A program made the translations under genes and the position numbers. A stretch of DNA of 47,936 nt. It comes from Bacteroidales bacterium (GTDB taxonomy: Bacteria; Bacteroidota; Bacteroidia; Bacteroidales; UBA932). The stretch lies in NCBI GenBank assembly GCA_004552965.1, contig SFMU01000007.1, positions 1 to 47,936 of the forward strand, given 5' to 3'. Positions 6,612 through 14,838 of the stretch are shown in pieces. Position 1 is the first letter of the stretch, and every line of letters starts with the position of its first letter. The notes beneath the pieces were generated by a model. The model had not been told where the DNA came from. It did no database searches and saw only the letters and a list, made by a program, of their open reading frames with translations.

Positions 6612-9239
6612 TTATGCGGTGGCCAGTTCGACAAGCTTGTCGAGAGCATCGGCCAGACCGTTGACGTTGCGTCCTCCGGCAGTTGCGAGTCCAGGCTGTC
6701 CGCCACCGCCACCCTGGATCAGCTTGGCGGCTTCGCGGATGTCCTTTCCGGCATTCCTGCCTTTGGCGACAAGGTCATTCGAATACATCAGCATGAGACT
6801 CGGCTTGCCTTCGCTTTCGATAGCAGCTGCGATGACGGTGTTCTCGATCTCCTTCTGAATCATCATGGCGGCATCGCGGAGCATGTTCTGGTCGATGTCC
6901 GCATCGGCAACCTGCTTGATCCTGATGAGATTGATCCCGTTCACGGTCTCACCGCTCTCCTTGAGAGTCTGGGCGAGACGGGCAGCCTTCTGCCTTGCGA
7001 ATTCGTCGGCCTTCTTCTTGTATTCGGCGTTCTCGCTGATCAGTTTCTGGATGGAGCCCGGGAGGTCAGGAACATTGTTGAAGAATGCCCTGGCAGCCCT
7101 GAGCATGTCCTGGAAGCTTTCCGAATATGCCTCTGCGGCCTCACCGGTCACTGCTTCGATACGGCGGATTCCGGCTGCGATCGCCGACTCACCGGTGATC
7201 TGGAAGTAGCCGATGTTGCCGGTGGCCGAAGTGTGGCAGCCTCCGCACAGCTCGACGCTGTCTCCGAACTTCACGACTCTGACCACATCCCCGTATTTCT
7301 CTCCGAACAGGGCTATTGCACCCATTGCCTTCGCCTCTTCCATCGTGGCGTCTCTTTTCTCTTCGAGAGCGAGGTTCTTGCGGATGAGGGCGTTGACCTT
7401 TTTCTCAACGAGGCGGATCTGCTCGTCGGTCATCTTCTCGAAATGCGAGAAGTCGAAGCGGAGATAGTTGTCGCAGACATAGGAACCCTTCTGCTCGACA
7501 TGGGTGCCGAGAACCTCCCGGAGCACCTCGTCGAGAAGGTGGGTGCAGCTGTGGTTGTTGGCGATCTTCTGCCTGCGCTCTGCGTCGACGCTGAGAGTGA
7601 AGGTCTCGGTCGGATCGGAAGGAAGCCTCTCGGCGATGTGGATGGTGAGCCCATTCTCCTTGACGGTGTTGGTGACAGCGATCTTCTCCCCGCTTTCGGA
7701 GATGAAGAAACCGGTGTCTCCGACCTCTCCGCCCATCTCTCCGTAGAAAGGAGTACGGTCGAAGACAAGCTGGAGCATCTCCTTGTTCTTCTGCTTCACA
7801 GTCCTCTGCCTGAGGAGTCTGGCCCCTTCGACCGTGAGGTTGTCATAGCCCACGAATTCCTCTTCGCCAGGATAGTATTCGACCCAGTCGCCGAATTCGT
7901 TGGCGGTGGCGTTGCGGGCTCTCTCCTTCTGCTTGAGGAGTTCGGCATTGAAACCGTCCATGTCGACGGTGTAACCGTGCTCGCCGGCGATCAGTTCGGT
8001 GAGGTCGATCGGGAATCCGTAGGTGTCGTAGAGGATGAAGGCGTCGTTGCCTGAAATGACTTTGGTTTCAGCGTTCTTTGCGATGTGCTCGTCCATCAGC
8101 CTGATACCCCTGTCCAGGGTCCTCAGGAAGGACATCTCCTCTTCCCTGATGACGTTGATGATGAGCTTCTGCTGTTTGGCGATCTCAGGATAGGCCTCGC
8201 CCATGTCATCCACAAGCTGCGGGATGAGCGAGCAGAGGAAAGGCTCGTCGAATCCGAGGAAGGTGTAGCCGTAGCGTACTGCCCTGCGGAGGATTCGCCT
8301 GATCACATAGCCGGCCTTGTTGTTGGAAGGCAGCTGGCCGTCGGCGATGGAGAACGCGATGGCCCTGATGTGGTCGGCGATGACTCTCATCGCCACCTCC
8401 ACGTCTGCGCTTTCATGGTATTTGTGCCCGGAAAGTTCCTCGATGCGGGCGATGCAGCCTGAGAATATGTCGGTGTCGTAGTTGCTGCTCTTCCCCTGGA
8501 GGACCATGCAGAGCCTCTCGAAGCCCATTCCGGTGTCGATGTTCTTGGCAGGAAGTGACTCCAGGGAGCCGTCTGCCTTGCGGTTGTACTGCATGAACAC
8601 GAGGTTCCAGATCTCGATCACCTGGTCGTTGTCCGTGTTGACGAGATCCTTGCCCGGAATCCTGGCGATTTCTTCGTCGGAACGGAGGTCGATGTGGATT
8701 TCGGAGCAAGGACCGCAAGGGCCTGTGTCACCCATCTCCCAGAAGTTGTCGTGCTTGTTGCCCAGGATGATGTGGTCCTCGGGCATGAGTCTCATCCAGG
8801 CCTGGCGCGCTTCCTCGTCGAGTGCCGTGCCGTCTTCGGCGCTGCCCTCGAAGACTGTGGCGTAGAGCTTGGACTTGTCGATTTTGTAGACTTCCGTCAG
8901 AAGTTCCCATGCCCAGGTGATGGCCTCGGTCTTGAAATAGTCGCCGAAACTCCAGTTGCCGAGCATCTCGAACATCGTGTGGTGTCTTCCGTCATGTCCG
9001 ACTGCTTCGAGATCGTTGTGCTTTCCGCTGACCCTGAGGCATTTCTGAGAGTCCGCCGCCCTCTTGGACTTCGGAGCGGTGTTGCCGAGGAATATGTCCT
9101 TGAACTGGTTCATTCCGGCATTGGTGAACATAAGGGTAGGGTCGTTCTTGATTACCATCGGTGCTGAAGGTACGATGGTGTGGCCTTTGGATTCGAAGAA
9201 ATCCAAAAATTGCTGTCTTATCTCTTTGGCTGTGTACAT
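6612..9239 (-). CDS. alaS: Alanyl-tRNA synthetase
   Basis: The 875-residue product charges tRNA-Ala with alanine. The length and domain order match bacterial AlaRS: a class II catalytic core at the N-terminus (opening with TAKEIRQQFLDFF), then the editing domain with the metal-binding HSCTH and CGGCH motifs, then the oligomerisation/C-Ala region ending in a Gly-rich GGGGGQPG stretch. It is the first gene of a minus-strand run of five genes and has its own promoter at 9315-9348. That promoter sits back to back with the promoter of the M23 peptidase gene on the other strand. Confidence 0.97.
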   Translation of the reverse strand: MYTAKEIRQQFLDFFESKGHTIVPSAPMVIKNDPTLMFTNAGMNQFKDIFLGNTAPKSKRAADSQKCLRVSGKHNDLEAVGHDGRHHTMFEMLGNWSFGDYFKTEAITWAWELLTEVYKIDKSKLYATVFEGSAEDGTALDEEARQAWMRLMPEDHIILGNKHDNFWEMGDTGPCGPCSEIHIDLRSDEEIARIPGKDLVNTDNDQVIEIWNLVFMQYNRKADGSLESLPAKNIDTGMGFERLCMVLQGKSSNYDTDIFSGCIARIEELSGHKYHESADVEVAMRVIADHIRAIAFSIADGQLPSNNKAGYVIRRILRRAVRYGYTFLGFDEPFLCSLIPQLVDDMGEAYPEIAKQQKLIINVIREEEMSFLRTLDRGIRLMDEHIAKNAETKVISGNDAFILYDTYGFPIDLTELIAGEHGYTVDMDGFNAELLKQKERARNATANEFGDWVEYYPGEEEFVGYDNLTVEGARLLRQRTVKQKNKEMLQLVFDRTPFYGEMGGEVGDTGFFISESGEKIAVTNTVKENGLTIHIAERLPSDPTETFTLSVDAERRQKIANNHSCTHLLDEVLREVLGTHVEQKGSYVCDNYLRFDFSHFEKMTDEQIRLVEKKVNALIRKNLALEEKRDATMEEAKAMGAIALFGEKYGDVVRVVKFGDSVELCGGCHTSATGNIGYFQITGESAIAAGIRRIEAVTGEAAEAYSESFQDMLRAARAFFNNVPDLPGSIQKLISENAEYKKKADEFARQKAARLAQTLKESGETVNGINLIRIKQVADADIDQNMLRDAAMMIQKEIENTVIAAAIESEGKPSLMLMYSNDLVAKGRNAGKDIREAAKLIQGGGGGQPGLATAGGRNVNGLADALDKLVELATA

Positions 9240-9314
9240 GATTGTATGTCAATATATTCAGTGTTTTTACCGCCTCCTTGTTCCCGTAGACAGGGCTGGA
9301 AGGCACGGAATTCG

Positions 9315-9348
9315 CAAAATTATAACAAATTTCGCTATTTGTCGCAAA
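9315..9348 (-). promoter_or_regulatory. Promoter of alaS
   Basis: On the minus strand, TAATTTTG (plus-strand 9315-9322) matches the Bacteroidetes -7 consensus TAnnTTTG. A TTTG element (9345-9348) lies 22 bases upstream as the -33 box. Both boxes and their spacing fit, and the predicted leader to the alaS ATG is about 70 bases. The region overlaps the divergent promoter at 9330-9363. Confidence 0.65.
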
Positions 9349-9363
9349 ATATAAATATATTTG
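9330..9363 (+). promoter_or_regulatory. Promoter of the first M23 peptidase gene
   Basis: TATATTTG at 9356-9363 matches TAnnTTTG exactly. A weaker TTTC at 9330-9333 could be the -33 box (22-base gap); TTTG at 9338-9341 is closer than usual. The ATG at 9375 is only 11 bases beyond the -7 box, so the transcript would have almost no leader. Confidence 0.55.
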
Positions 9364-9374
9364 TACGATTTGCC

Positions 9375-10379
9375 ATGAGGAATTATATTCTCAATCCTGA
9401 GACCTTGCTCTACGAGATCAAGGAAGTGTCCCTGAAGTCCAGACTTTTCAAGGGACTTCTTTTGTTTGTCGGGAGCGTCCTTCTGGCGGCGGCATATTTC
9501 TGGGTGGTCACCTCCGTGGCAGGGGTGGAACTCCCGAAGACGGTCTTCCTGAAGGCGCAGAAGTCGGAGTGGCAGACCCGTATCGAGGCGATGAACACAC
9601 GTCTGGACAGGCTGGAGGGCGAGCTGAATGCCTTCCAGGTCAGGGATGACGACATCTATCGCTCGGTCTATGGCATGAACGAGATCCCGGGACAGCTGCG
9701 CAATGCGGGGCTGGGCGGCTCGGAAAAATATTCCTACCTTGTGGGAATTGAGCCGGAAGGCTTGCTGCGGCAGGCTCTTGTACGGCTTGACAACCTCACC
9801 CGCAGGACCTGTGTCCAGACCCAGTCTTTCGATGAGATACTTTCCGTTTCGAAGGAGGCGGGTGACATGGCGTCCTGCATCCCAGCAGTGCCTCCTGTCA
9901 TTCCCGATCCTTCAATCTATACCCTTTCAAGCACTTTCGGCTACCGCACGGATCCTTTCGACGGGAGCAAAAGGCGACACACCGGAGTCGATTTCGCGAT
10001 GAAGGTCGGCAATCCTGTCTTCGCTACGGGAGACGGGGTGGTCGAATCGGTCGCCTTCGACTTTTTCGGCTACGGCAACTGTGTGGTCATCAACCACGGG
10101 TTCGGCTTCAAGACGATGTATGCCCACCTGAACACCGTCAAGGTCATAGAGGGCATGAAGGTGCACAGGGGAGACCAGATTGCGGAGTCCGGCAAGTCCG
10201 GCAGGGCCAGCGGACCGCACCTCCACTACGAGGTCCTTTACAGAAACGAAAAGGTCAACCCCGCAAACTATTTCGACTTGTCGATGCCGAAGGAAGAGTA
10301 CATGACGATGGTCACCGCCAGGGCGAACGAGTCGGGTCAGGGCATGGCCAGACATGGATTCAGAGTCTACAGAAGATAG
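9375..10379 (+). CDS. M23-family membrane-anchored metallopeptidase, first of two
   Basis: A 334-residue LytM/M23 peptidase, a family that cuts peptidoglycan cross-links or regulates cell-wall enzymes. One N-terminal membrane segment (about residues 24-45) and a short coiled coil precede a periplasmic catalytic domain. The zinc ligands are present: His and Asp in RRHTGVDFA and the HLHYE motif near the C-terminus, so it should be active. I chose the ATG at 9375 because the frame's earlier starts lie inside alaS on the other strand and because the -7 box ends at 9363. A paralogue follows 12 bases downstream. Members of this type in Bacteroidetes are often annotated as cell-wall peptidases; the exact bond cleaved is unknown. 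Confidence 0.9.
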   Translation: MRNYILNPETLLYEIKEVSLKSRLFKGLLLFVGSVLLAAAYFWVVTSVAGVELPKTVFLKAQKSEWQTRIEAMNTRLDRLEGELNAFQVRDDDIYRSVYGMNEIPGQLRNAGLGGSEKYSYLVGIEPEGLLRQALVRLDNLTRRTCVQTQSFDEILSVSKEAGDMASCIPAVPPVIPDPSIYTLSSTFGYRTDPFDGSKRRHTGVDFAMKVGNPVFATGDGVVESVAFDFFGYGNCVVINHGFGFKTMYAHLNTVKVIEGMKVHRGDQIAESGKSGRASGPHLHYEVLYRNEKVNPANYFDLSMPKEEYMTMVTARANESGQGMARHGFRVYRR

Positions 10380-10391
10380 GAGGGAAGGAAT

Positions 10392-11339
10392 ATGTCGCAG
10401 AAGTTCAGATTCAATGTCAACCGGCTGGAATTCGAGAAGGTGACCCGTCCAGTGTGGTATTTCCTTTTAAAGGGAGTGAAGTATTTTCTGGTGACTGTTT
10501 CCCTGGCAGTGTGCTATTACATTGTCTTTGCCCTTGTGGTCGACACGGACACCGAAAAGCGTATCAAGCAGGAAAATGAGGCCTACAGCACGATGTACGA
10601 GGGTATGCTCGAGCGTGAGCGACTTCTTGAGAACGTGATAGAGGGGATGAAGACCAAGGAGGACGGAATATACCGTCAGCTATTCAATTCCCCTGTTCCG
10701 GACTTTGCAATCTCCGGTGTCGATGTCTTTCTCTCCGGCGACGGAGACATCCCCGACAAGGATTTCATCCGCCACATCAACAACCGTATCGACACTCTGG
10801 TCGGCAAGGCCTGCAGGGTGGAAGGAAATCTTCAGAAGGTGATGGAAACCCTTCTCTCCGGGAAGCCTGTCCCGCCGCTGACGAGTCCGGTCGAAGGTTT
10901 CCCGCCATCCAGGACCGGAGCATCGGTGGGGTCCAGGATCAATCCTTTCTATAAGGTCAGGGTGGAACACGACGGGCTGGACATGCTTTCTCCGCAGGGT
11001 ACTCCTGTGAAGGCTTCCGCCGACGGGGTAGTGACCGGTACTGTCCGTTCCGGCAAGGGGAAGGGCAATGTGGTGGAAATCTCGCACGACGGAGGCTATG
11101 TCACGAGGTACGCCCATCTGGACAACATCCTGGTGTCGCGCGGACAGAAGGTGGCCCGGGGAACCGTCATAGGTCACGTGGGCATGTCCGGCAACTCTTT
11201 CGTCCCTCATCTCCACTACGAGGTCTATCGTGACAGCCTGAGGCTCGATCCGGTGAACCATTTTTTCGTGTCGATGTCGCCGGATGACTACACGAACATG
11301 TTGTTTATGTCCGCAAATGCAGGACAATCAATGGATTAG
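10392..11339 (+). CDS. M23-family membrane-anchored metallopeptidase, second of two
   Basis: This 315-residue protein has the same plan as its upstream neighbour: an N-terminal membrane helix (about 27-48), a coiled-coil stretch, and a C-terminal LytM domain. Zinc ligands are visible in EHDGLDM (His and Asp) and HLHYE. The two genes are clearly related but diverged, which points to an old tandem duplication, perhaps with different substrates or as partners. The start lies within GGAATATG. The gene is followed 19 bases later by a MerR-type regulator. The peptidase family is secure; the target is not. Confidence 0.9.
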   Translation: MSQKFRFNVNRLEFEKVTRPVWYFLLKGVKYFLVTVSLAVCYYIVFALVVDTDTEKRIKQENEAYSTMYEGMLERERLLENVIEGMKTKEDGIYRQLFNSPVPDFAISGVDVFLSGDGDIPDKDFIRHINNRIDTLVGKACRVEGNLQKVMETLLSGKPVPPLTSPVEGFPPSRTGASVGSRINPFYKVRVEHDGLDMLSPQGTPVKASADGVVTGTVRSGKGKGNVVEISHDGGYVTRYAHLDNILVSRGQKVARGTVIGHVGMSGNSFVPHLHYEVYRDSLRLDPVNHFFVSMSPDDYTNMLFMSANAGQSMD

Positions 11340-11358
11340 AATGTTATTTCAATAGAAT

Positions 11359-11676
11359 ATGGACAAATTGTACTATACAATCGGCGAGGTTTCCGAGATT
11401 CTGGGGGAGAGTTCTTCCCTGGTCCGTTTCTGGACTAATTCCTTCAGCCGCTATCTCAAGCCGAAAAGAAATGCCAAAGGGAACAGGCTCTATACCCAGG
11501 AGGAGATCGAGGTCCTCAAGCAGATTCATCTTCTGGTGAAGGTCCAGGGGATGACTCTGGATGGAGCGGCAAAGAAGATGAGCTCGGACAAGAAGGCTGT
11601 TGACGGAAAGGTCAAAGTTCTGGAAAGCCTCAAGAGCATCAGGGAGCAACTTGTCGAAGTCCGCAAATCGCTATGA
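11359..11676 (+). CDS. MerR-family transcriptional regulator (short form)
   Basis: The 105-residue protein begins with a MerR-type winged helix: YTIGEVSEILGE (helix-turn-helix), then LVRFW and a NRLYTQEEIE wing and recognition region, followed by a helical tail. It has no obvious effector domain or metal-binding cysteines, so the signal is unknown. It overlaps the next gene by four bases (ATGA), suggesting translational coupling with the Nif3-like protein. Similar short MerR proteins are common in Bacteroidetes next to M23 peptidase genes. Its targets cannot be read from the sequence. Confidence 0.88.
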   Translation: MDKLYYTIGEVSEILGESSSLVRFWTNSFSRYLKPKRNAKGNRLYTQEEIEVLKQIHLLVKVQGMTLDGAAKKMSSDKKAVDGKVKVLESLKSIREQLVEVRKSL

Positions 11677-12452
11677 AAGTAAGGGATATCGCAGCCGTGA
11701 TCGAGGAGTTCGCTCCTCTTTCGCTTCAGGAGGGCTGGGACAATTCCGGCCTTTGCATCGGTTCGCCTGACCAGGAGGTGAAAGGCGTGCTGGTGGGTTT
11801 CGACTGCACTCCCGCCCTGGTGGATGAAGCCGTCAGGACAGGAGCCGACATGATCGTCACGCACCATCCCCTCATATTCAGTGGCCTGAAAAAGATTTCT
11901 CCCGATGACATGGTCGGACTGACCGTCATCAAGGCTGTCTCGGCCGGGATTGCCGTCTATGCCGCTCACACGAATGCGGACAAGGTCGCCGCGGGAGTCA
12001 GCGGGGCAATGGCTGCAAGGCTCTGCCTGAAGGATGTGGAAATCCTTGATCGGGATGGAGACGGCACCGGCCTGGGGGTTGTCGGAAATCTACCAGAGCC
12101 TATGCCTGCAAGTGAGTTCGTGTATTATGTGAAGAAGGCTTTCGGGCTTTCTTCCGTCCGCTGCTCGCATCTTCCCGAGGGGGAAATCTCCAGAGTCGCC
12201 ATGTGCGGAGGCTCCGGGTCATCCCTCATCGGCAAAGCCCGCTCTTCCGGCGCCCAGGCTTACGTCAGCGGGGACATCACATACCACCATTTCTTCACTC
12301 CTGAAGATTTTCTGATTGTCGACATTGGACATTTTGAGGGAGAAGTGGACATTGTGAATATTTTATTTTCACTCATAAAGAAAAAATTTCCTACCTTTGC
12401 AGTCCGTACCAGCTCGGGACTGGCGGCGGGTAACCCGGTATTATATTTTTAG
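11673..12452 (+). CDS. Nif3-like dinuclear metal-centre protein (YbgI/Nif3 family)
   Basis: At 259 residues this is a short Nif3/YbgI-family member without the extra middle domain found in longer homologues. Metal-binding motifs are visible: THHPLIFSG near residue 64, AAHTNAD near residue 95 and GHFEGE near residue 220. The family forms toroidal hexamers with a two-metal site. A GTP cyclohydrolase-like activity has been proposed for some members, but the role is unsettled. It is followed by a zinc-ribbon coiled-coil gene, a pairing that recurs in bacteria. The last codons hold a probable promoter for that gene. Confidence 0.9.
   Translation: MKVRDIAAVIEEFAPLSLQEGWDNSGLCIGSPDQEVKGVLVGFDCTPALVDEAVRTGADMIVTHHPLIFSGLKKISPDDMVGLTVIKAVSAGIAVYAAHTNADKVAAGVSGAMAARLCLKDVEILDRDGDGTGLGVVGNLPEPMPASEFVYYVKKAFGLSSVRCSHLPEGEISRVAMCGGSGSSLIGKARSSGAQAYVSGDITYHHFFTPEDFLIVDIGHFEGEVDIVNILFSLIKKKFPTFAVRTSSGLAAGNPVLYF
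12367..12399 (+). promoter_or_regulatory. Promoter of the zinc-ribbon gene inside the Nif3 coding end
   Basis: TACCTTTG at 12392-12399 matches TAnnTTTG, with TTTC at 12367-12370 placed 21 bases upstream as a -33-like box. It lies within the last codons of the Nif3-like gene. This local stretch is unusually A/T-rich for the window. The predicted leader to the ATG at 12474 is about 70 bases and contains a compact CGGGTAACCCG palindrome. Confidence 0.5.
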
Positions 12453-12473
12453 TTAGATACTCAGACAGCTATT

Positions 12474-13307
12474 ATGGCAACCAAAAGAATCAAGAAGGTC
12501 GATACTCCTATAGACGCAAGGGAAACCTTTGTCTCCCTCCAGAAGAATTTCGCTGATGCCGATGTGAGCGTGATGGACAGGCTCAAGACGCTTTATGCTC
12601 TTCAGGAGGCTGATTCAAACATTGACAAGATTCTCCAGTTGAGAGGTGAACTCCCTGAAGAGGTCGAGGCTCTTGAGGAGAAGATCGAATCTCTCAAGGC
12701 AAAACAGGCTCAGGAAGAGGCTGTGATTGCGGCTTACAATGACACTATCGCCCAGAACAGGCAGAACATCATTGAGTGTGATGCCCAGATCGAGAAGTAT
12801 CAGAAGCAGCTTGAGACCATCTCCAACAGCCGTGAGTATGATTCCATCAACAAGGAAATCGAGAATCAGGGACTTCTCCGCCAGATAGCTCAGAAGTCCA
12901 TCAACGACACCAAGATTGCCATTGCAGCCAAAAGGGACGACATCGAGGACCTCAAGCACCGTCTCCTTGTCGATGAGGACGACCTCGTGGCCAAGAAAGA
13001 AGAGCTCGGTACCATCGTAGAGTCCACTTCAAAGGAAGAAAAGAGGCTTATGGCTATCCGCGAAGCCTGCGCAGCCAAGATCGATGAAAGGACGATGAGC
13101 GCCTATGACCACATCCGTTCCAGTGTCCACAACCATCTTGCAGTGGTTTCTGTCTATAACAGGAATGCCTGCGGAGGCTGTTTCAACACCATCACTCCGC
13201 AGCGTCTCGAGGACATCAAGTCGAACAAGAAGATCGTCATCTGCGAACACTGCGGACGAATCATAGTCAATCCGGATTTCGATGCTGTAGCCGAGACAGA
13301 GAAATAA
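12474..13307 (+). CDS. Coiled-coil protein with C4 zinc ribbon
   Basis: A 277-residue protein made of a long antiparallel coiled coil (about residues 35-205, rich in E, K, Q and L) followed by a C-terminal zinc ribbon with cysteine pairs in CGGC and CEHC (about residues 233-261). This matches the zf-RING_7 family (PF02591). Its biochemical role is not established; a nucleic-acid-binding function is often assumed from the zinc ribbon. It follows the Nif3-like gene and precedes dnaB by 34 bases. A promoter candidate within the Nif3 coding end suggests it can be expressed separately. Confidence 0.88.
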   Translation: MATKRIKKVDTPIDARETFVSLQKNFADADVSVMDRLKTLYALQEADSNIDKILQLRGELPEEVEALEEKIESLKAKQAQEEAVIAAYNDTIAQNRQNIIECDAQIEKYQKQLETISNSREYDSINKEIENQGLLRQIAQKSINDTKIAIAAKRDDIEDLKHRLLVDEDDLVAKKEELGTIVESTSKEEKRLMAIREACAAKIDERTMSAYDHIRSSVHNHLAVVSVYNRNACGGCFNTITPQRLEDIKSNKKIVICEHCGRIIVNPDFDAVAETEK

Positions 13308-13341
13308 TCCCGGCCATACAGGATAAGAACTGTTAACAGAT

Positions 13342-14835
13342 ATGCCTGAGAAGCCTTCAAAAACTTCAAAGAAAAAGGCGCAGGCAGTCAATTTGGAAAC
13401 ACTTGGGCTTGAGATGGGTACTACTCCTCCTCAAGCTCTTGATGTTGAAGAGGCTGTCCTTGGTGCCATGCTGCTGGAGCCTTCCGTAGTCGATATGACT
13501 TTGGAAGAACTTACTGCAAGTTGTTTCTACGACCCCAAGCACCGGATGATCTTCGAGGCGATCTGTCAGCTTGTGACTGAACATTGCTCTGTCGACATCA
13601 TCACGGTGACTTCCGCCTTGCGCGGCAAAGGAAATCTCGAGGCAGTGGGCGGCACTGTCGCTCTGGTCGAGCTTTCCCGCAAGGTCGGTGCTGCTGCCCA
13701 TGTCGAGTATTATGTCAAGATCCTGAAGCAGAAGAGCATCCAGCGTGACCTCATCTCCGCTTCCTATCGGATTCTCAAGGATGCCTATGACGACTCGGTC
13801 GTTGTGGACGACCTGATCGACGAGGCGCAGTCCAGGATCTACGATGTCATTCAGAGCAATCTCAAAAGGGATGTGCAGGATGTGGGCTCTGTAATCAATG
13901 ATGCGATGAAGGAAATCGAAAAGAATCAGACCACTACGGGTCTGAGCGGAGTTCCTTCCGGTTTTCCTTCCCTGGACAGGATTACACGAGGCTGGCAGAA
14001 TTCGGATCTTATCATCCTTGCGGCCCGTCCATCCGTCGGTAAGACTGCCTTCGCGCTGAACCTTGCCAGAAATGCTGCTGTCGACCATCATATTCCGGTT
14101 GCGATCTTCTCCCTCGAGATGTCTGCCCTCCAGCTGGTAATGCGTCTGATGACGACTGAATCCGGCTTTGCCTCCGACAAGCTCAAGGGCGGTACCCGGA
14201 TCGAGCCATACGAGTGGCCTGAACTGGAGCAGAGAATAGCCTCGCTTGCAAAGGCTCCGCTGTACATCGATGACACTCCGAGCATCCCGCTTATGGAATT
14301 CAGGGCAAAGGTCAAACGCCTTGTCAAGTCCAAGGACGTCAGACTGGTCATAGTGGACTATCTTCAGCTGATGCAGGGCCCTGCCGAACTGCGCGGTCTC
14401 CGTGAGCAGGAGGTGGCTGCGATTTCCCGTACCCTGAAGGCTACCGCAAAGGAACTCAACATTCCGATAATAGCCCTCTCGCAGCTTTCCCGTAACGCCG
14501 TCCAGCGTACCGGAGGTACCGGCAAGCCTCAGCTGAGCGACCTTCGCGAGTCCGGTTCGATCGAGCAGGATGCCGACATGGTCATATTCATCCACCGTCC
14601 TGATTTTGTCGGACTCGGAGAGAGTCCTGCCGGGAAGGAAACCACTCAGATCGTCATCGCCAAGCACCGTAACGGAGAGGTTTGCGATCTGGACATGCTC
14701 TTCAAGGCCGATCAGGTGCGTTTCGTCGAGCCTGGTGACTCGCTCACAGCCCAGGCTGAGGACATGATGGGCATGGAATCCGCGATGAACAGTGATTTCG
14801 ATGCCAATTCCGGTTTTGACGATTCAGCGTTCTAG
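13342..14835 (+). CDS. dnaB: Replicative DNA helicase DnaB
   Basis: The 497-residue product is the hexameric helicase that unwinds DNA at the replication fork and loads primase. The N-terminal domain (from PPQALDVEEAVLGAML) binds DnaG. The C-terminal RecA-like domain has the Walker A motif ARPSVGKTAFA near residue 235, the SLEMS motif, a Walker B-like LVIVDYLQLM, and the H4 motif LSQLSRN. There is no intein. A short acidic, Asn-rich tail ends the protein. Only three bases separate it from the DUF3108 gene, so it probably shares a transcript with the genes that lead into the Rnf cluster. Confidence 0.97.
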   Translation: MPEKPSKTSKKKAQAVNLETLGLEMGTTPPQALDVEEAVLGAMLLEPSVVDMTLEELTASCFYDPKHRMIFEAICQLVTEHCSVDIITVTSALRGKGNLEAVGGTVALVELSRKVGAAAHVEYYVKILKQKSIQRDLISASYRILKDAYDDSVVVDDLIDEAQSRIYDVIQSNLKRDVQDVGSVINDAMKEIEKNQTTTGLSGVPSGFPSLDRITRGWQNSDLIILAARPSVGKTAFALNLARNAAVDHHIPVAIFSLEMSALQLVMRLMTTESGFASDKLKGGTRIEPYEWPELEQRIASLAKAPLYIDDTPSIPLMEFRAKVKRLVKSKDVRLVIVDYLQLMQGPAELRGLREQEVAAISRTLKATAKELNIPIIALSQLSRNAVQRTGGTGKPQLSDLRESGSIEQDADMVIFIHRPDFVGLGESPAGKETTQIVIAKHRNGEVCDLDMLFKADQVRFVEPGDSLTAQAEDMMGMESAMNSDFDANSGFDDSAF

Positions 14836-14838
14836 GCT

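Noticed and set aside
6483..8054. A 523-codon open frame on the plus strand inside alaS
   Set aside because: It is antisense to a clear alanyl-tRNA synthetase, has no family features or plausible start site, and such long shadows are expected from this genome's codon use.
9180..9374. Longer N-terminus for the first M23 peptidase
   Set aside because: It would overlap alaS and its promoter; the ATG at 9375 follows the -7 box and gives a normal membrane-anchored N-terminus.
13366..14667. A 433-codon open frame antisense to dnaB
   Set aside because: dnaB has all its motifs on the other strand; the antisense product is low in recognisable structure.
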